A stretch of DNA of 64,000 nt from DASWZN01 sp036404435 (GTDB lineage: Bacteria; Acidobacteriota; Terriglobia; Bryobacterales; Bryobacteraceae): NCBI GenBank assembly GCA_036404435.1, contig DASWZN010000063.1, positions 61,981 through 125,980 of the forward strand. The letters run 5' to 3'. Positions within the stretch are counted from its first letter, which is position 1. Every line of letters begins with the position of its first letter. The position numbers were made by a program, and so were the translations under genes. Shown here piece by piece: positions 24,026-33,004 of the stretch. The notes below the pieces were generated by a model. The model saw nothing but the letters and a program-made list of their open reading frames with translations. It did no database searches and was not told the DNA's origin.

Positions 24026-24643
24026 ATGTCCGAACGTTGCGACGGGCATGAAGCTCGGCCGGCCGGGCCGAGACACTGGAATTCGGAAGAAGCTGGAGCG
24101 GACACCCGCTGGTTTGCGCTGTCGGTCAAACCGCGACACGAAAAGTCCACCTCCGCGGCACTGCGATTCAAGGGCTACGAAGAATTCGCGCCCCTGTACA
24201 GCAGCCGGCGCCGCTGGTCGGACCGGTTCAAGGACGTGGAGTTGCCTCTATTTGCCGGGTATGTCTTCTGCCGGTTCGACGTCCGCCGCCGGCTGCCGGT
24301 TCTGACTACGCCCGGGGTGTTGCGTATCGTGGGAAGCGGAAAGGAACCCGTTCCTGTGCTGGACAGCGAGATAGAAGCGCTGAGGGCCGTCGTGGGTTCC
24401 GGACTTGTGGTCGAACCGTGGCCGTTCCTCGAGGTGGGCTGCCAGATCGGCATCGAGGAAGGTCCTCTCCGTGGAGTTCACGGCACCCTGCTCGAAATCA
24501 AGGGACGGGAGCGACTGGTGCTCTCGGTGAGTCTGCTGCGCCGCTCGATTGCCGTCGAGGTGGACCGGCGATGGGTCATGCCGCTTGCCAAGAATGCGGT
24601 GAGCGCCCCATCGAACTTCCGGGCACTCTCCCTAGGCGCTTGA
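24026..24643 (+). CDS. UpxY/NusG-like transcription antiterminator
   Basis: A 205-residue protein with the NusG N-terminal (NGN) fold: TRWFALSVKPRHEKSTSAAL, EEFAPLYSSRRRWSDRF, then ELPLFAGYVFCRFDVRRRL and VLTTPGVLRIVGSG. A C-terminal KOW-like segment follows, GCQIGIEEGPLRGVHGTLLEI. The first 28 residues are a variable extension. This is the UpxY/LoaP class, which lets RNA polymerase read long polysaccharide operons. Its place as first gene of a 37-kb run of same-strand genes fits that role exactly. The leader before it (about 300 nt) may carry its recruitment site. Confidence 0.87.
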   Translation: MSERCDGHEARPAGPRHWNSEEAGADTRWFALSVKPRHEKSTSAALRFKGYEEFAPLYSSRRRWSDRFKDVELPLFAGYVFCRFDVRRRLPVLTTPGVLRIVGSGKEPVPVLDSEIEALRAVVGSGLVVEPWPFLEVGCQIGIEEGPLRGVHGTLLEIKGRERLVLSVSLLRRSIAVEVDRRWVMPLAKNAVSAPSNFRALSLGA

Positions 24644-24721
24644 GTCTTTCGCCGCACGAAGTCCCATTCAGTCAACTCAGCTAAGGCCCTGAAAAGAGCC
24701 ATGTTCACAACGTAGCCGCCC

Positions 24722-25048
24722 ATGGACCTTTACAAGAACAAGCGCCGGACGCGCGCGATCAACTTCCGCCTGTCGGAAGAGGAGTTTCTAGAGTTAAAAA
24801 GAGCGTGCGCCTCGGGCGACTCACGCAGCCTTTCGGATTTTGCGCGGACCGCGGTCTGGCGGATGGTGGTCGATTGCCTTGGCGCCGAGTCCGCAGCCGG
24901 GGCCGAAAAGATCGAACTGCGGCTGTCGCAGATCGAGCAACAGCTCAGCGAACTGGCGGGGCTGGTTCGAGAGAGCAGCTATCGCACAGCCTCCCAGGAA
25001 CCCGTCACGAAGTTCGATGGCGGCTTCGTTCAAAAGCAGACAGCATGA
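24722..25048 (+). CDS. Ribbon-helix-helix-like protein with coiled-coil tail
   Basis: A 108-residue protein. Residues about 10-48 (RAINFRLSEEEFLELKRAC and SLSDFARTAVWRMVV) fit a MetJ/Arc ribbon-helix-helix domain of the type seen in MobC and antitoxin-like regulators. Residues 60-85 (KIELRLSQIEQQLSELAGLV) form a short coiled coil. There is no toxin partner. In this position, second in the operon, a local regulatory or scaffold role is likely but unproven. The next gene overlaps its stop by 4 nt (ATGA at 25045). Confidence 0.65.
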   Translation: MDLYKNKRRTRAINFRLSEEEFLELKRACASGDSRSLSDFARTAVWRMVVDCLGAESAAGAEKIELRLSQIEQQLSELAGLVRESSYRTASQEPVTKFDGGFVQKQTA

Positions 25049-26433
25049 CTCCGAAAACGGCCGAAGCGATCGAGATGTCCATTCCCGAGACAAGCCCGCA
25101 ACCTGAAGCGACCCCGCCGGCGGCGGAGTACTTCGAGGCGGAAGTGCCGGGGAAGGCTGGCTCGGTTCGCGTCAACCTGAGCTTGGTCGAGCGTCTCGCG
25201 CGGGAGATCCGCGGCCCGGCCGGAACCGATGGCGGCCAACTAGGCGGCATCCTGCTGGGGACCGCGCGCGAATCCGAGCGGTGCACCGTCATCGAGGATT
25301 ACCAAACAGTCGCGACGGGCCTCGACCGGGAGCAGCTGTACGCCTCGGATGCGGATCGGGCGAGCCTGCAACGCGCCCTGACGATCTGGCGGTCGGACCC
25401 GGCTGGCAACCTCCGCGCGATCGGTCTTTTCCGCACCGACAACCAGAAGAGGCCAGCGGCGGCGGACGGGGACGCGGCACTGCTGGCCAGGCATCTGCCC
25501 GAGCCGGGCAGCGTGCTGATGGTCATCGGGTCCGGGCGCGGGGAGGCGGCGGAAGCAGCCTTGTACCCCACCGACGCCGGGCGCGTCCCGCGCCGCGGTG
25601 GGTGCGTGCGCTTCCCCTGGAACCGTGCCGAACTGGCCGGCCGGAGCGGCGCCGCGGGCCCGCCCAGCGCCGGCCGGAAGCGAGGGCGTCGTCTGGCGCT
25701 GTTGGCGGCTCTGGCCGGCGTCGCCGGTGCAGCGCTATTGGCAGCGGTGTTGATGAATGCCTGGATGAGACAGCCGCTGCCTAGCCTGGGGAGCCGGCCG
25801 AAAGCTCCGGCTGCCCCGGCGATCGAACCGGAGCAGCAACGAGTGGACGTGGACGCCGGGGCGACGGCCAGCGCCGGCGTGGTGGCGAGCGCCGCGGATG
25901 CCCTTCAAGAAGCCGTTATGTCTCCAGGTTCCGATCCCGAGCCTACGCCGCTATCCGAGCCGCCAACCAGCGCGACGCCAACAGGGACCGCGGCCCAGAC
26001 GCCTCCGCCTCCCGCGTTGGTGGGGAACACAGTGACGTTCGACGCCGGCCAACTGCCGGTCGGGGAAGGGCTGCCCGCGACTCACCCCGCGCCGGCTTCG
26101 GACAGCCAAGTGATCCTGCTCCCGGCGCCGGGGGAACCGGCGGGCGCTTCCAGAGTGGGCAGGAAGTTTGAGGCGCCGGTGGTGATCCCCCGGCCCCAGC
26201 CTCCCTACCCGCACCTGGCCCGCGAGGCGCGTGTCTCGGGTACGGTCGAAGTCGTGGCGACGGTCATGAAAGACGGGCAATTGCGAGACGTGCGCGCCCT
26301 CAGCGGGCCGCCCCTGCTGCAGGAGGCGGCCGTCGGCGCCGTGAAGGGGTGGCGAGCAAAGCCGGCTCTTTTCGACGGGAGCCCGGCGGAAGCGGAAATC
26401 ACGGTCCAAGTTGTCTTTCAGCCGGATGAGTGA
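25045..26433 (+). CDS. Predicted JAB/MPN-like domain fused to a TonB C-terminal domain
   Basis: A 462-residue protein in three parts. Residues 40-190 resemble a JAB1/MPN fold (GGQLGGILLG, VIEDYQTV, AIGLFRTDNQ and a following AAADGDAALLARH). The metal-binding H-x-H is replaced by R-T-D, so peptidase activity is unlikely. A transmembrane helix spans about 216-240, then a Pro/Ala-rich spacer crosses the periplasm. The last 85 residues are a TonB-type domain with PQPPYPHLAREARVSGTVEV and AAVGAVKGWRAKPALF. It may link a cytoplasmic sensor to an outer-membrane partner. No ExbB/ExbD is nearby. The JAB call is by eye. Confidence 0.65.
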   Translation: MTPKTAEAIEMSIPETSPQPEATPPAAEYFEAEVPGKAGSVRVNLSLVERLAREIRGPAGTDGGQLGGILLGTARESERCTVIEDYQTVATGLDREQLYASDADRASLQRALTIWRSDPAGNLRAIGLFRTDNQKRPAAADGDAALLARHLPEPGSVLMVIGSGRGEAAEAALYPTDAGRVPRRGGCVRFPWNRAELAGRSGAAGPPSAGRKRGRRLALLAALAGVAGAALLAAVLMNAWMRQPLPSLGSRPKAPAAPAIEPEQQRVDVDAGATASAGVVASAADALQEAVMSPGSDPEPTPLSEPPTSATPTGTAAQTPPPPALVGNTVTFDAGQLPVGEGLPATHPAPASDSQVILLPAPGEPAGASRVGRKFEAPVVIPRPQPPYPHLAREARVSGTVEVVATVMKDGQLRDVRALSGPPLLQEAAVGAVKGWRAKPALFDGSPAEAEITVQVVFQPDE

Positions 26434-26456
26434 GAGGAATCGAGGGACCCGCCTTT

Positions 26457-29360
26457 ATGAGTGAAGCAGCCTGGGCCGCGGCTCCGGAGGGAGCGGCGGC
26501 GCGCATTCCGCAGAAGACACCGGAGCCGATCGAGCGGCTGGCCGAGGAGCGCGACTTCTATGCCGCGCATTCCTGGGCCCTGAACGCGTTCCCGCTCATT
26601 CGGGATATCCCTGCCCTGCTGAAGGCCGAGGTTGCCCTGCTCGATCAGTCGCCATCCGGCTGGCGATTCCCGGAGGCGGCGATCAACGTGTTCCTGCTGG
26701 CGTGCGCCGTCTCGGACACGGTCGACGACTGGCTTGCCGGCCCGCGCTACAACTTCTCCAAAATCAGCGGAGTCGTGCCGGGCGCTTCGGCGCTTCTGAA
26801 GCCCGTGGAGGCGGCGCTGGCGGTCGCGGCGCGGGCGCGGTCCTGGCGGACGAGGCGGATCGAGAGATGGAGCGAAAAGTGGGAGCGAGCGCTCGAGAAC
26901 TTCTCGCGGGCACTGGTGGCGGGCCCATCCGACGGCGCCCCGCCCGCGTGGGAATCGGCGTCGCGGCTGCTGGCCCTGGCGGACGTCCCGCTGCCCGCCG
27001 ATCTGGCGGCACGGCGCGCCAAGATCCCGGCGGCGTTTCGCTCGCAGGATCTGGCGCACTTTGACGTGCTGGCTCTGGCCGCCAAGTTCGCCGCCGAGTT
27101 CCCCGACCGGAACCGGGCGGTTCTGATCCTGGGTTGCCGCACGGCAGGCTCGTACTTCGCTCCGCTGGTGCGCGCCTATCTGGAGAACACCGGATACCAG
27201 GATGTCGACGCGGTCACGATGCGGCCAAAACAGGGCGCGACGCGCCGGGAAACGGCAAAACTGGCGCGCATTTCCGCAAAGTCCGGCCTGGTGGCCGTGG
27301 TCGACGAACCGGTGAACACCGGGAGCACGATGATCCAGCTGCTGGGGCTGCTGCGGCAGGCCGGGATCCCGTCCGGGCAGGTGGTGGCGCTGCTGCCGCT
27401 CCATCCGACGCGCCGGAACTGGAGGAAGGAATCGGGAGAGCTGGCGGCCACACGCGGGGCGGTGATTCCACTCCAGCCGGAGGAGACGCACAAGATGCGG
27501 CTGCTCGGCGCGGAAGGCGGCCCGGCGGTCATTCGGGGATACTTCGAGCACAACGGCCTGACGGTCCGGAGCATCTCCGAGGAGCGGTGCCTGAATGCCG
27601 CGCTCGACGGCCTCTCGGAACAGAAGTTCCATAGCCGGCTGAAGCGGGTTTACGAAGTCGAAGCCGTGGGGCGGGACGGCCGGAGCCAGACCCGCTACGT
27701 GCTGGCCAAGAGCGTGGGATGGGGATGGTTGAGCTATCACGCGTTTCTGGCAGGCGACCGCCTGAGCCGGTTCGTGCCGCCGGTGCTGGGCCTGCGCGAC
27801 GGGATCCTGTATACCGAATGGCTGCCCCAGCGAGGACCGGCGGCGAACGGCTCGCGTTCGGTCTCGCTGGCGGCGGAGTACATAGCCGCGCGGACGCGAG
27901 TGCTACGTCTGGCGGAGGACCCCGCACCGGCCCTGGCGCGCACCGGCCAGCACAAGGGACTGGAAGAGCTGGCGGGCATATTGAGCCGGGCGTACGGTTC
28001 CAAGATGGCGTCGGTGCTGCGGCGCCCCCGCATCCTGGCGGGTCTCGAGGACATGGCGAGCCCCTTGCCGACGCTGGTCGATGGCAAGATGCGGCCCGTC
28101 GAGTGGATCGAGGACGGCACATCCGCCCTGAAGACGGACTTCGAGCAGCACGGCCAGGGGAAGACGGAGCTGAACGTCGCCGACCCGGCCTACGACCTCG
28201 CCGAGACGATTCTCGATTGGCAACTGACGCCGGCGGACGAGAGCAAGCTGATCGGCCGCTACATGGAGCTCTCCGGCGATTCCAGCATTCGCGAGCGTCT
28301 GTTCGTGTTCAAGTTGCTGGCCGGAAACTGGGCCCTGGACCGCGCGCTGGACAACTTGCGGGATCCGCGGCTGGCGCGGCGGCATGGGGAGTTCAACAGG
28401 AGGTACGTCGAGGCTTTCGACTTCCTGACGGAGCACACGGCCCGCCACGCGGGGAGCTTCTGCGTGCGGCCGAAGGCGTTGCGCTGGAAACCGCCGGTGG
28501 TGGTGGCGGACGTGGACGGCGTCCTGGACAAACAGATCTTCGGGTACCCTTCGACGACGGCAGCGGGCATCCTGGCGGTCTCGCTGCTCCAGGCGCACGG
28601 GTTGACGCTGGCGCTGAACACCGCCCGTTCGCTGGCGCAGGTGAAGGCTTACGCCGAGGCTTTCGGCTGCGTGGGCGGCATCGCCGAGTACGGCAGCGTG
28701 GCCTGGGATCGAGTGAGCGGCCAGGAGCGCGTTCTCATAAGCGAGGAAGCGCTGGCCGAGCTGGAGCAGGTGAGAAAGGCGCTACGCGCGATTCCGGGCG
28801 TCTTCCTCAACGACAACTACCAGTATTCGATCCGGGCCTATCTACATGAGCGCGGGACGACCGTACCGCTACCCTCGATCCTGATCCGCGACCTGATGGC
28901 GGCCTTGAAAGCGGACCGTCTGGGGGTACACCAGACCTTCACAGACACGGCGGTCATCGCGCTCGAGACCGACAAAGGGCGCGGAATGTCGGAGCTGCTC
29001 TCGCTGGCGGGAGCGGCCGGTGCGGAGACGATCGCCATCGGCGATTCGGAACCGGATCTGGCGATGTTCCAGGCGGCGACCCGGAGCTTTGCGCCGGGGC
29101 ACATTTCCTGCCGCCGCGCCGCGCAACTGCTGGGCTGCCGGGTGGCGAAGGGCGGCTACCAGACGGGGCTGCTCGAGATCGCGCGCCTGATCGCGCACGG
29201 CGACGGCGCTCAATGCGCGACATGCCGGGCGGTGGAAAGGGCGTTTGAGGCGCACGACGACCGTTTTCTGGGGTATCTGAAGATCGCGGACCGGTCCCGG
29301 CTCTCGCTGCTGGCGGGCGCGCTGTTCGATTTTCAGTCCATGCGGGCTTTTCGTGAGTGA
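26457..29360 (+). CDS. PRTase - kinase-like - HAD phosphatase fusion protein (copy 1)
   Basis: A 967-residue cytoplasmic protein. Residues 1-190 are a helical domain of unknown type. Residues 190-360 are a type I phosphoribosyltransferase: GCRTAGSYFAPL (226-237) and the PRPP loop VVDEPVNTGST with Asp283, Glu284 and Thr288-Thr291. Residues 385-630 look like an APH-type kinase (Lys418 in LAKSVGWGWLSYHA; Asp542 in LVDGKMRPVEW; Asp561 in KTDFEQH; DPAYDLA), although the usual HxDxxxxN loop is altered. Residues 680-910 are a HAD phosphatase: DVDGVLD (Asp685, Asp687), Thr722, Lys840 and GDSEPD (Asp863). A paralog lies at 49314. ATG 26457 has GAGGGA 9 nt upstream; GTG 26430 overlaps the previous stop and is possible. 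The reaction is unknown. Confidence 0.82.
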   Translation: MSEAAWAAAPEGAAARIPQKTPEPIERLAEERDFYAAHSWALNAFPLIRDIPALLKAEVALLDQSPSGWRFPEAAINVFLLACAVSDTVDDWLAGPRYNFSKISGVVPGASALLKPVEAALAVAARARSWRTRRIERWSEKWERALENFSRALVAGPSDGAPPAWESASRLLALADVPLPADLAARRAKIPAAFRSQDLAHFDVLALAAKFAAEFPDRNRAVLILGCRTAGSYFAPLVRAYLENTGYQDVDAVTMRPKQGATRRETAKLARISAKSGLVAVVDEPVNTGSTMIQLLGLLRQAGIPSGQVVALLPLHPTRRNWRKESGELAATRGAVIPLQPEETHKMRLLGAEGGPAVIRGYFEHNGLTVRSISEERCLNAALDGLSEQKFHSRLKRVYEVEAVGRDGRSQTRYVLAKSVGWGWLSYHAFLAGDRLSRFVPPVLGLRDGILYTEWLPQRGPAANGSRSVSLAAEYIAARTRVLRLAEDPAPALARTGQHKGLEELAGILSRAYGSKMASVLRRPRILAGLEDMASPLPTLVDGKMRPVEWIEDGTSALKTDFEQHGQGKTELNVADPAYDLAETILDWQLTPADESKLIGRYMELSGDSSIRERLFVFKLLAGNWALDRALDNLRDPRLARRHGEFNRRYVEAFDFLTEHTARHAGSFCVRPKALRWKPPVVVADVDGVLDKQIFGYPSTTAAGILAVSLLQAHGLTLALNTARSLAQVKAYAEAFGCVGGIAEYGSVAWDRVSGQERVLISEEALAELEQVRKALRAIPGVFLNDNYQYSIRAYLHERGTTVPLPSILIRDLMAALKADRLGVHQTFTDTAVIALETDKGRGMSELLSLAGAAGAETIAIGDSEPDLAMFQAATRSFAPGHISCRRAAQLLGCRVAKGGYQTGLLEIARLIAHGDGAQCATCRAVERAFEAHDDRFLGYLKIADRSRLSLLAGALFDFQSMRAFRE

Positions 29361-29378
29361 ATCTGCGAGGTGATTGCG

Positions 29379-30923
29379 GTGAACTTGTTCCAATCCGATC
29401 CGATGCAGTCGGGGCTGAATCCGCGCTCAATCCTGCGGGCGCTGTGGAAGCGGAAGTATTTGATTGCGGCGCTGTGGGTGGGCGGAAGCGCGGCAACGGT
29501 GGCCATAGTCGTCAACCTCCGCCCGGTCTACACTGCCGAGGCTCTCATCCTGGTGGAATCGCAGAAGATTCCCGAGAACTTCGTGGCGTCGACCGTGCAA
29601 ACCGCGCTCGAAGCGCGCCTGGACCAGCTCAAGGAGCAGGTTCTGAGCCACGAACGGCTGTGGAGCCTGATCGAGGAGTTCAACCTCTATCCGAAACTGC
29701 GGGTGGCCCACTCGCGGGAGGAAGTGCTCGAAGCGATGCGGAAGGACGTCGGCATCGTGCTCGAGAAAGGCTGGAGCGCGAACCGGCCGGGCGCCTTCCG
29801 GGTGGCCTATGAGACTTCCGTGCCGACAACCGCCTCCGAGGTGGCGAACCGGATCGGGCGCTTCTTCATCGACGAGAACCTGCGAGAGCGCGGGGCGGAG
29901 GCGGAGGCGACCTCCGAGTTCCTGGACAGCCAGCTTGCCGAGTCGAAGAAGAACCTGCAGGAGCAGGAGGGGAAGCTCAAGGATTTCAAAGAGGCCTACA
30001 TCGGCGAACTGCCCCAGCAGGAAGGAGCCTTGCTGGCGGCGCTGAGCCAGGATAAGGCGGAGCTGATGGGAATCCAGGACGGGCTGTCGCGGGCCCAGCA
30101 GAACCGGCTGGTGCTGGAGACCTCCCTGGCGGTGGCGCAGGACGGGCTAAAGAGGCAGCAAACGCTCGCCCAGCAACGGGTGGCGGACGAAGAGGCGCGG
30201 TCGGAGGCGGGCGTCGAAGGGCCCGCGCCCGTGTCGCCGCCGACCGAGCTGGAGCGGGCCCAGGACCAGCTCCGCGCGTTGCGCCTGCGGTACGAAGACA
30301 AGCATCCCGAGGTTCAGCGGATGCTGCTCACCGTAGCGCGCCTGCAAGCGCAGGAGCGGGAGCGGGAGAAGGACAGCGCGGCGGAGGCAGCACCAGCTTC
30401 GGCCCCGGCGCGCGCCGCGGCAGCGCCCCGAACGGAGCCGCCGGACGACTCTACGGTCCGCTCCCTGCGCGCCCAGCTCAACCTGGCGGTGCGGGAGATC
30501 GAGATGCTGGAGGCGCGGCGCCAGCGGGAAATCTCGGACGCGAGCGACATTCAGAGCCGGGTTCAGAAGCTGCCGATTCGCGAGCAGCAACTGGCATCCA
30601 TTACGCGCGATTACGACACCTCCAAGAGGAACTACCAGTCGCTGCTGGACAAGAAGATGGCGGCGGATACGGCCGCGGACATGGAAAAGTGGCAGAAGGC
30701 GGAACGGTTCGTGATGCTGAACCCCGCGGTCGTTCCGGAGAAGCCGGTGCGGCCCAGGCGCGTGCTATTGGGGGCGGTGGGATCGGCATTCTCGCTGCTT
30801 CTGGCCGGAGCGCTCGCCTTCCTGCTCGAGCTCAAGAAGAACGTCCTGCTCGGGGACTGGGAGCTGCCTGCCGGGACGGTTGTGATCGGCCGCTTGCCGC
30901 GGATGCAGATGGAACGGGTGTAG
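29379..30923 (+). CDS. Wzz/GumC-type polysaccharide chain-length protein
   Basis: About 514 residues. A Wzz-type N-terminal segment has a transmembrane helix near residues 28-48 (YLIAALWVGGSAATVAIVV), then VYTAEALILVESQKIPENFV. A long periplasmic coiled coil covers about 160-450, with an Ala/Pro-rich break near 320-350. The C-terminal membrane helix is preceded by the proline-rich LNPAVVPEKPVRPRR motif typical of PCP proteins. It lacks a kinase domain, which is supplied by a separate gene at 34022. GTG 29379 is chosen because GAGGTGA lies 5 nt upstream; an in-frame GTG at 29370 is the alternative. It controls polymer length and export with the Wza-like protein encoded next. Confidence 0.85.
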   Translation: MNLFQSDPMQSGLNPRSILRALWKRKYLIAALWVGGSAATVAIVVNLRPVYTAEALILVESQKIPENFVASTVQTALEARLDQLKEQVLSHERLWSLIEEFNLYPKLRVAHSREEVLEAMRKDVGIVLEKGWSANRPGAFRVAYETSVPTTASEVANRIGRFFIDENLRERGAEAEATSEFLDSQLAESKKNLQEQEGKLKDFKEAYIGELPQQEGALLAALSQDKAELMGIQDGLSRAQQNRLVLETSLAVAQDGLKRQQTLAQQRVADEEARSEAGVEGPAPVSPPTELERAQDQLRALRLRYEDKHPEVQRMLLTVARLQAQEREREKDSAAEAAPASAPARAAAAPRTEPPDDSTVRSLRAQLNLAVREIEMLEARRQREISDASDIQSRVQKLPIREQQLASITRDYDTSKRNYQSLLDKKMAADTAADMEKWQKAERFVMLNPAVVPEKPVRPRRVLLGAVGSAFSLLLAGALAFLLELKKNVLLGDWELPAGTVVIGRLPRMQMERV

Positions 30924-30934
30924 AGGAGGGAGCG

Positions 30935-31606
30935 ATGGTTCGAAAAACGTTTTTGGTAGCGGTGGCAGGAATGGCCGCGCTGGCGATTGCCGCAGCCAGT
31001 GCGCAGGACAAATCTGAAACGGCGGCGAACCGGCTAGTGGGGACGGCGGAACGCTCCGGCGGCGATACGACTGGCGCGGCGGCAACCCGGCGGCAGAACG
31101 AAGCGCAGCCAAACCCCCTCGAGTACCGGATCGGACCCGGGGATGTGCTGGGGATCGAGGTCTGGAAGGAGCCGGACGCTTCGATCGCGTCCGCGCCCGT
31201 GCGGCCGGATGGCAAGCTGTCGCTTCCCATGGTCGGTGAAGTAGAGGCGACAGGCCTGACTCCAACCGGCCTCGAGGTGCTGCTGACCACCCGATACCGC
31301 GAGTATATCCGCGACACGCACGTAACGGTGGTCGTCAAGGAGATCAACAGCAAGAAGGTTTACCTGGTTGGCGAAGTCAAGAAGGAAGGGCCGGTCCGCA
31401 TTCAGGCCCCGATCACGGTGTTGCAGGCGCTGGCCGAGGCCGGCGGGGTGACCGATTACGCCAAGCGGCGGAAGATCTACGTCCTACGGAGCGTGGATGG
31501 CCGCCAAGTGAAGCTGCCGTTCGACTACGACGCGGTGCTTCGAGGCGAAAACACGGAGCAGAACGTCACGCTCCTGACCGGAGACACGGTGGTGGTGCCG
31601 CGCTAG
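30935..31606 (+). CDS. Polysaccharide export protein (Wza-like, SLBB)
   Basis: A 223-residue secreted protein with signal peptide (residues 1-23, ending AASAQ). No lipobox cysteine is seen, so it is probably not a lipoprotein, unlike E. coli Wza. The Poly_export domain starts EYRIGPGDVLGIEVWKEP and continues VRPDGKLSLPMVGEVEATGLT. One SLBB-like module follows, KVYLVGEVKKEGPVRI plus LQALAEAGGVTDYA. It is shorter than full Wza (about 380 residues), matching the short OPX class that works with a separate outer-membrane barrel; a candidate barrel is the next gene. A strong GAGGAGGG site precedes the ATG. Confidence 0.88.
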   Translation: MVRKTFLVAVAGMAALAIAAASAQDKSETAANRLVGTAERSGGDTTGAAATRRQNEAQPNPLEYRIGPGDVLGIEVWKEPDASIASAPVRPDGKLSLPMVGEVEATGLTPTGLEVLLTTRYREYIRDTHVTVVVKEINSKKVYLVGEVKKEGPVRIQAPITVLQALAEAGGVTDYAKRRKIYVLRSVDGRQVKLPFDYDAVLRGENTEQNVTLLTGDTVVVPR

Positions 31607-31630
31607 CGGCCGGATGGATCCAGGAACTCT

Positions 31631-32965
31631 ATGCGACTGTATTGGCTGAAAATCAACGCTCTCGCCGCGCTCCTGCTGCCGGTGTGCGCTTTGGCCCAGG
31701 TATCCTACCTGCGGCCGTTCACGGATTCCGCCGGGGTGCCGAGCGGCCCGACGGTCAACAGCGTCTCGACCTATACGGGGGTGTACGCGCTCGGCAGTCC
31801 CACGAACCTCGCGGGGCAGGCCACCAGCGCCAGCTCGGCTGGGACGATGGTGGTGGGCGGGGTGGCTTCGGACATGGGGTGGTACGCAACGGGGCGGCAA
31901 ACTCAGGCCTTCGTGGACTACTCGCTGGGCTACAACGGAAACGCGCAGTTCTCGCAACTGGACGGTTTCGATCAGGTCCTGATGTTCGGGCTGCAAACGA
32001 AGCCGTCGCCGCGCTGGACCCTGGTCCTGAACGGACAGGGTGAATCGACCACGTATGGCGGGTTCCTCTACGAGCCGTCTTCCAGCCTGTCGCTGGTGCA
32101 GCAGGTAGGGACCGTCGAGGAGCTCGGCGGCGCGCCTCCCGGGCCGGTGACCGGAACGGGGGTTACGAATTCGCCCCTGAGTCTGACTCTGTACGGAGCC
32201 CGGCGCCGGGACGCTTCGGCTAGAGCGAGCCTGGTTTTCGCCAAGTCGTCGCGGACGACCTGGACCTTGAGCACGCAGTTCATTCGCGATCTGCCAGCCA
32301 CCGCAGCCACTTCCGGGGTGACCGGAAGCATCGCTTATGCGGGCATCACCGAGGGGATCGCGAGCCTGGGCGTCACGCACTCGCTGTCGCGGCGAACCGA
32401 GGTGGACGGGGAGATCACCTATTCGCGTTCCTACTGGCTGGGACGCGGCGTGCAGGTCGGTGCGGGGCAGGTAGGGATCGGCCACGACCTGTCGCGGCAG
32501 TGGTTCGTACGGGTTTTCGGGGGCTACGGCGGAATGACCGAGTTCCCGGCCAGCCTGAAGGCGCCGTATGCGGGCTCCATGCAGGGCGGGGGCAGCATTG
32601 GGGCCAAGATCGACAACAACACGCTGGTGGTTTCCGCCAACCGGAGTGTTTCGGATGCGTACGGTCTTGGCGCCAGCAACTCGACCAGCGGCCAATTCGC
32701 CTGGACCTGGCAGCGCCCCGGCGGACCTTGGACGCTGGGGACCAGCGTCGCTTACGAGCGGCTGGCGGGGACGACCTTCGGGTTGATTCAAGGCTGGATG
32801 GGCCTGGGCACCGTGACCCGGCGCCTCAGCAGGCAGTTCACGCTGGTCGCCCAGGGCATCTATGCGAGCGATGCGGGAACGGCCGGCGGCGACTTCGCCA
32901 GCCTGATGCGGCGCGGAGTGCGGCTGTCCCTGATGTGGAAGCCGCGAGCGAAGCCAGCAAGTTGA
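31631..32965 (+). CDS. Predicted outer-membrane beta-barrel protein
   Basis: A 444-residue protein with a signal peptide (residues 1-23, ending ALAQ). The mature chain is dominated by alternating hydrophobic and polar residues rich in Gly, Ser and aromatic belts, such as RWTLVLNGQGESTTYGGF, RTTWTLSTQFIRDL, EVDGEITYSRSYWLG and WTLGTSVAYERLAG. It ends in strands without a clear terminal Phe (RLSLMWKPRAKPAS). This looks like the barrel component found beside short OPX proteins in acidobacterial and PEP-CTERM-type polysaccharide loci. It is probably the polymer exit channel; that role is inference from position. Confidence 0.68.
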   Translation: MRLYWLKINALAALLLPVCALAQVSYLRPFTDSAGVPSGPTVNSVSTYTGVYALGSPTNLAGQATSASSAGTMVVGGVASDMGWYATGRQTQAFVDYSLGYNGNAQFSQLDGFDQVLMFGLQTKPSPRWTLVLNGQGESTTYGGFLYEPSSSLSLVQQVGTVEELGGAPPGPVTGTGVTNSPLSLTLYGARRRDASARASLVFAKSSRTTWTLSTQFIRDLPATAATSGVTGSIAYAGITEGIASLGVTHSLSRRTEVDGEITYSRSYWLGRGVQVGAGQVGIGHDLSRQWFVRVFGGYGGMTEFPASLKAPYAGSMQGGGSIGAKIDNNTLVVSANRSVSDAYGLGASNSTSGQFAWTWQRPGGPWTLGTSVAYERLAGTTFGLIQGWMGLGTVTRRLSRQFTLVAQGIYASDAGTAGGDFASLMRRGVRLSLMWKPRAKPAS

Positions 32966-33004
32966 CGAACCGCGGAAGCCGTCGAGTGAAGTGAGCGTAG
33001 CGTT

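Noticed and set aside
24003..24305. 100-codon plus-strand frame overlapping the UpxY start
   Set aside because: It runs out of frame through the NGN domain and its Arg/Ser-rich product has no recognisable domain.
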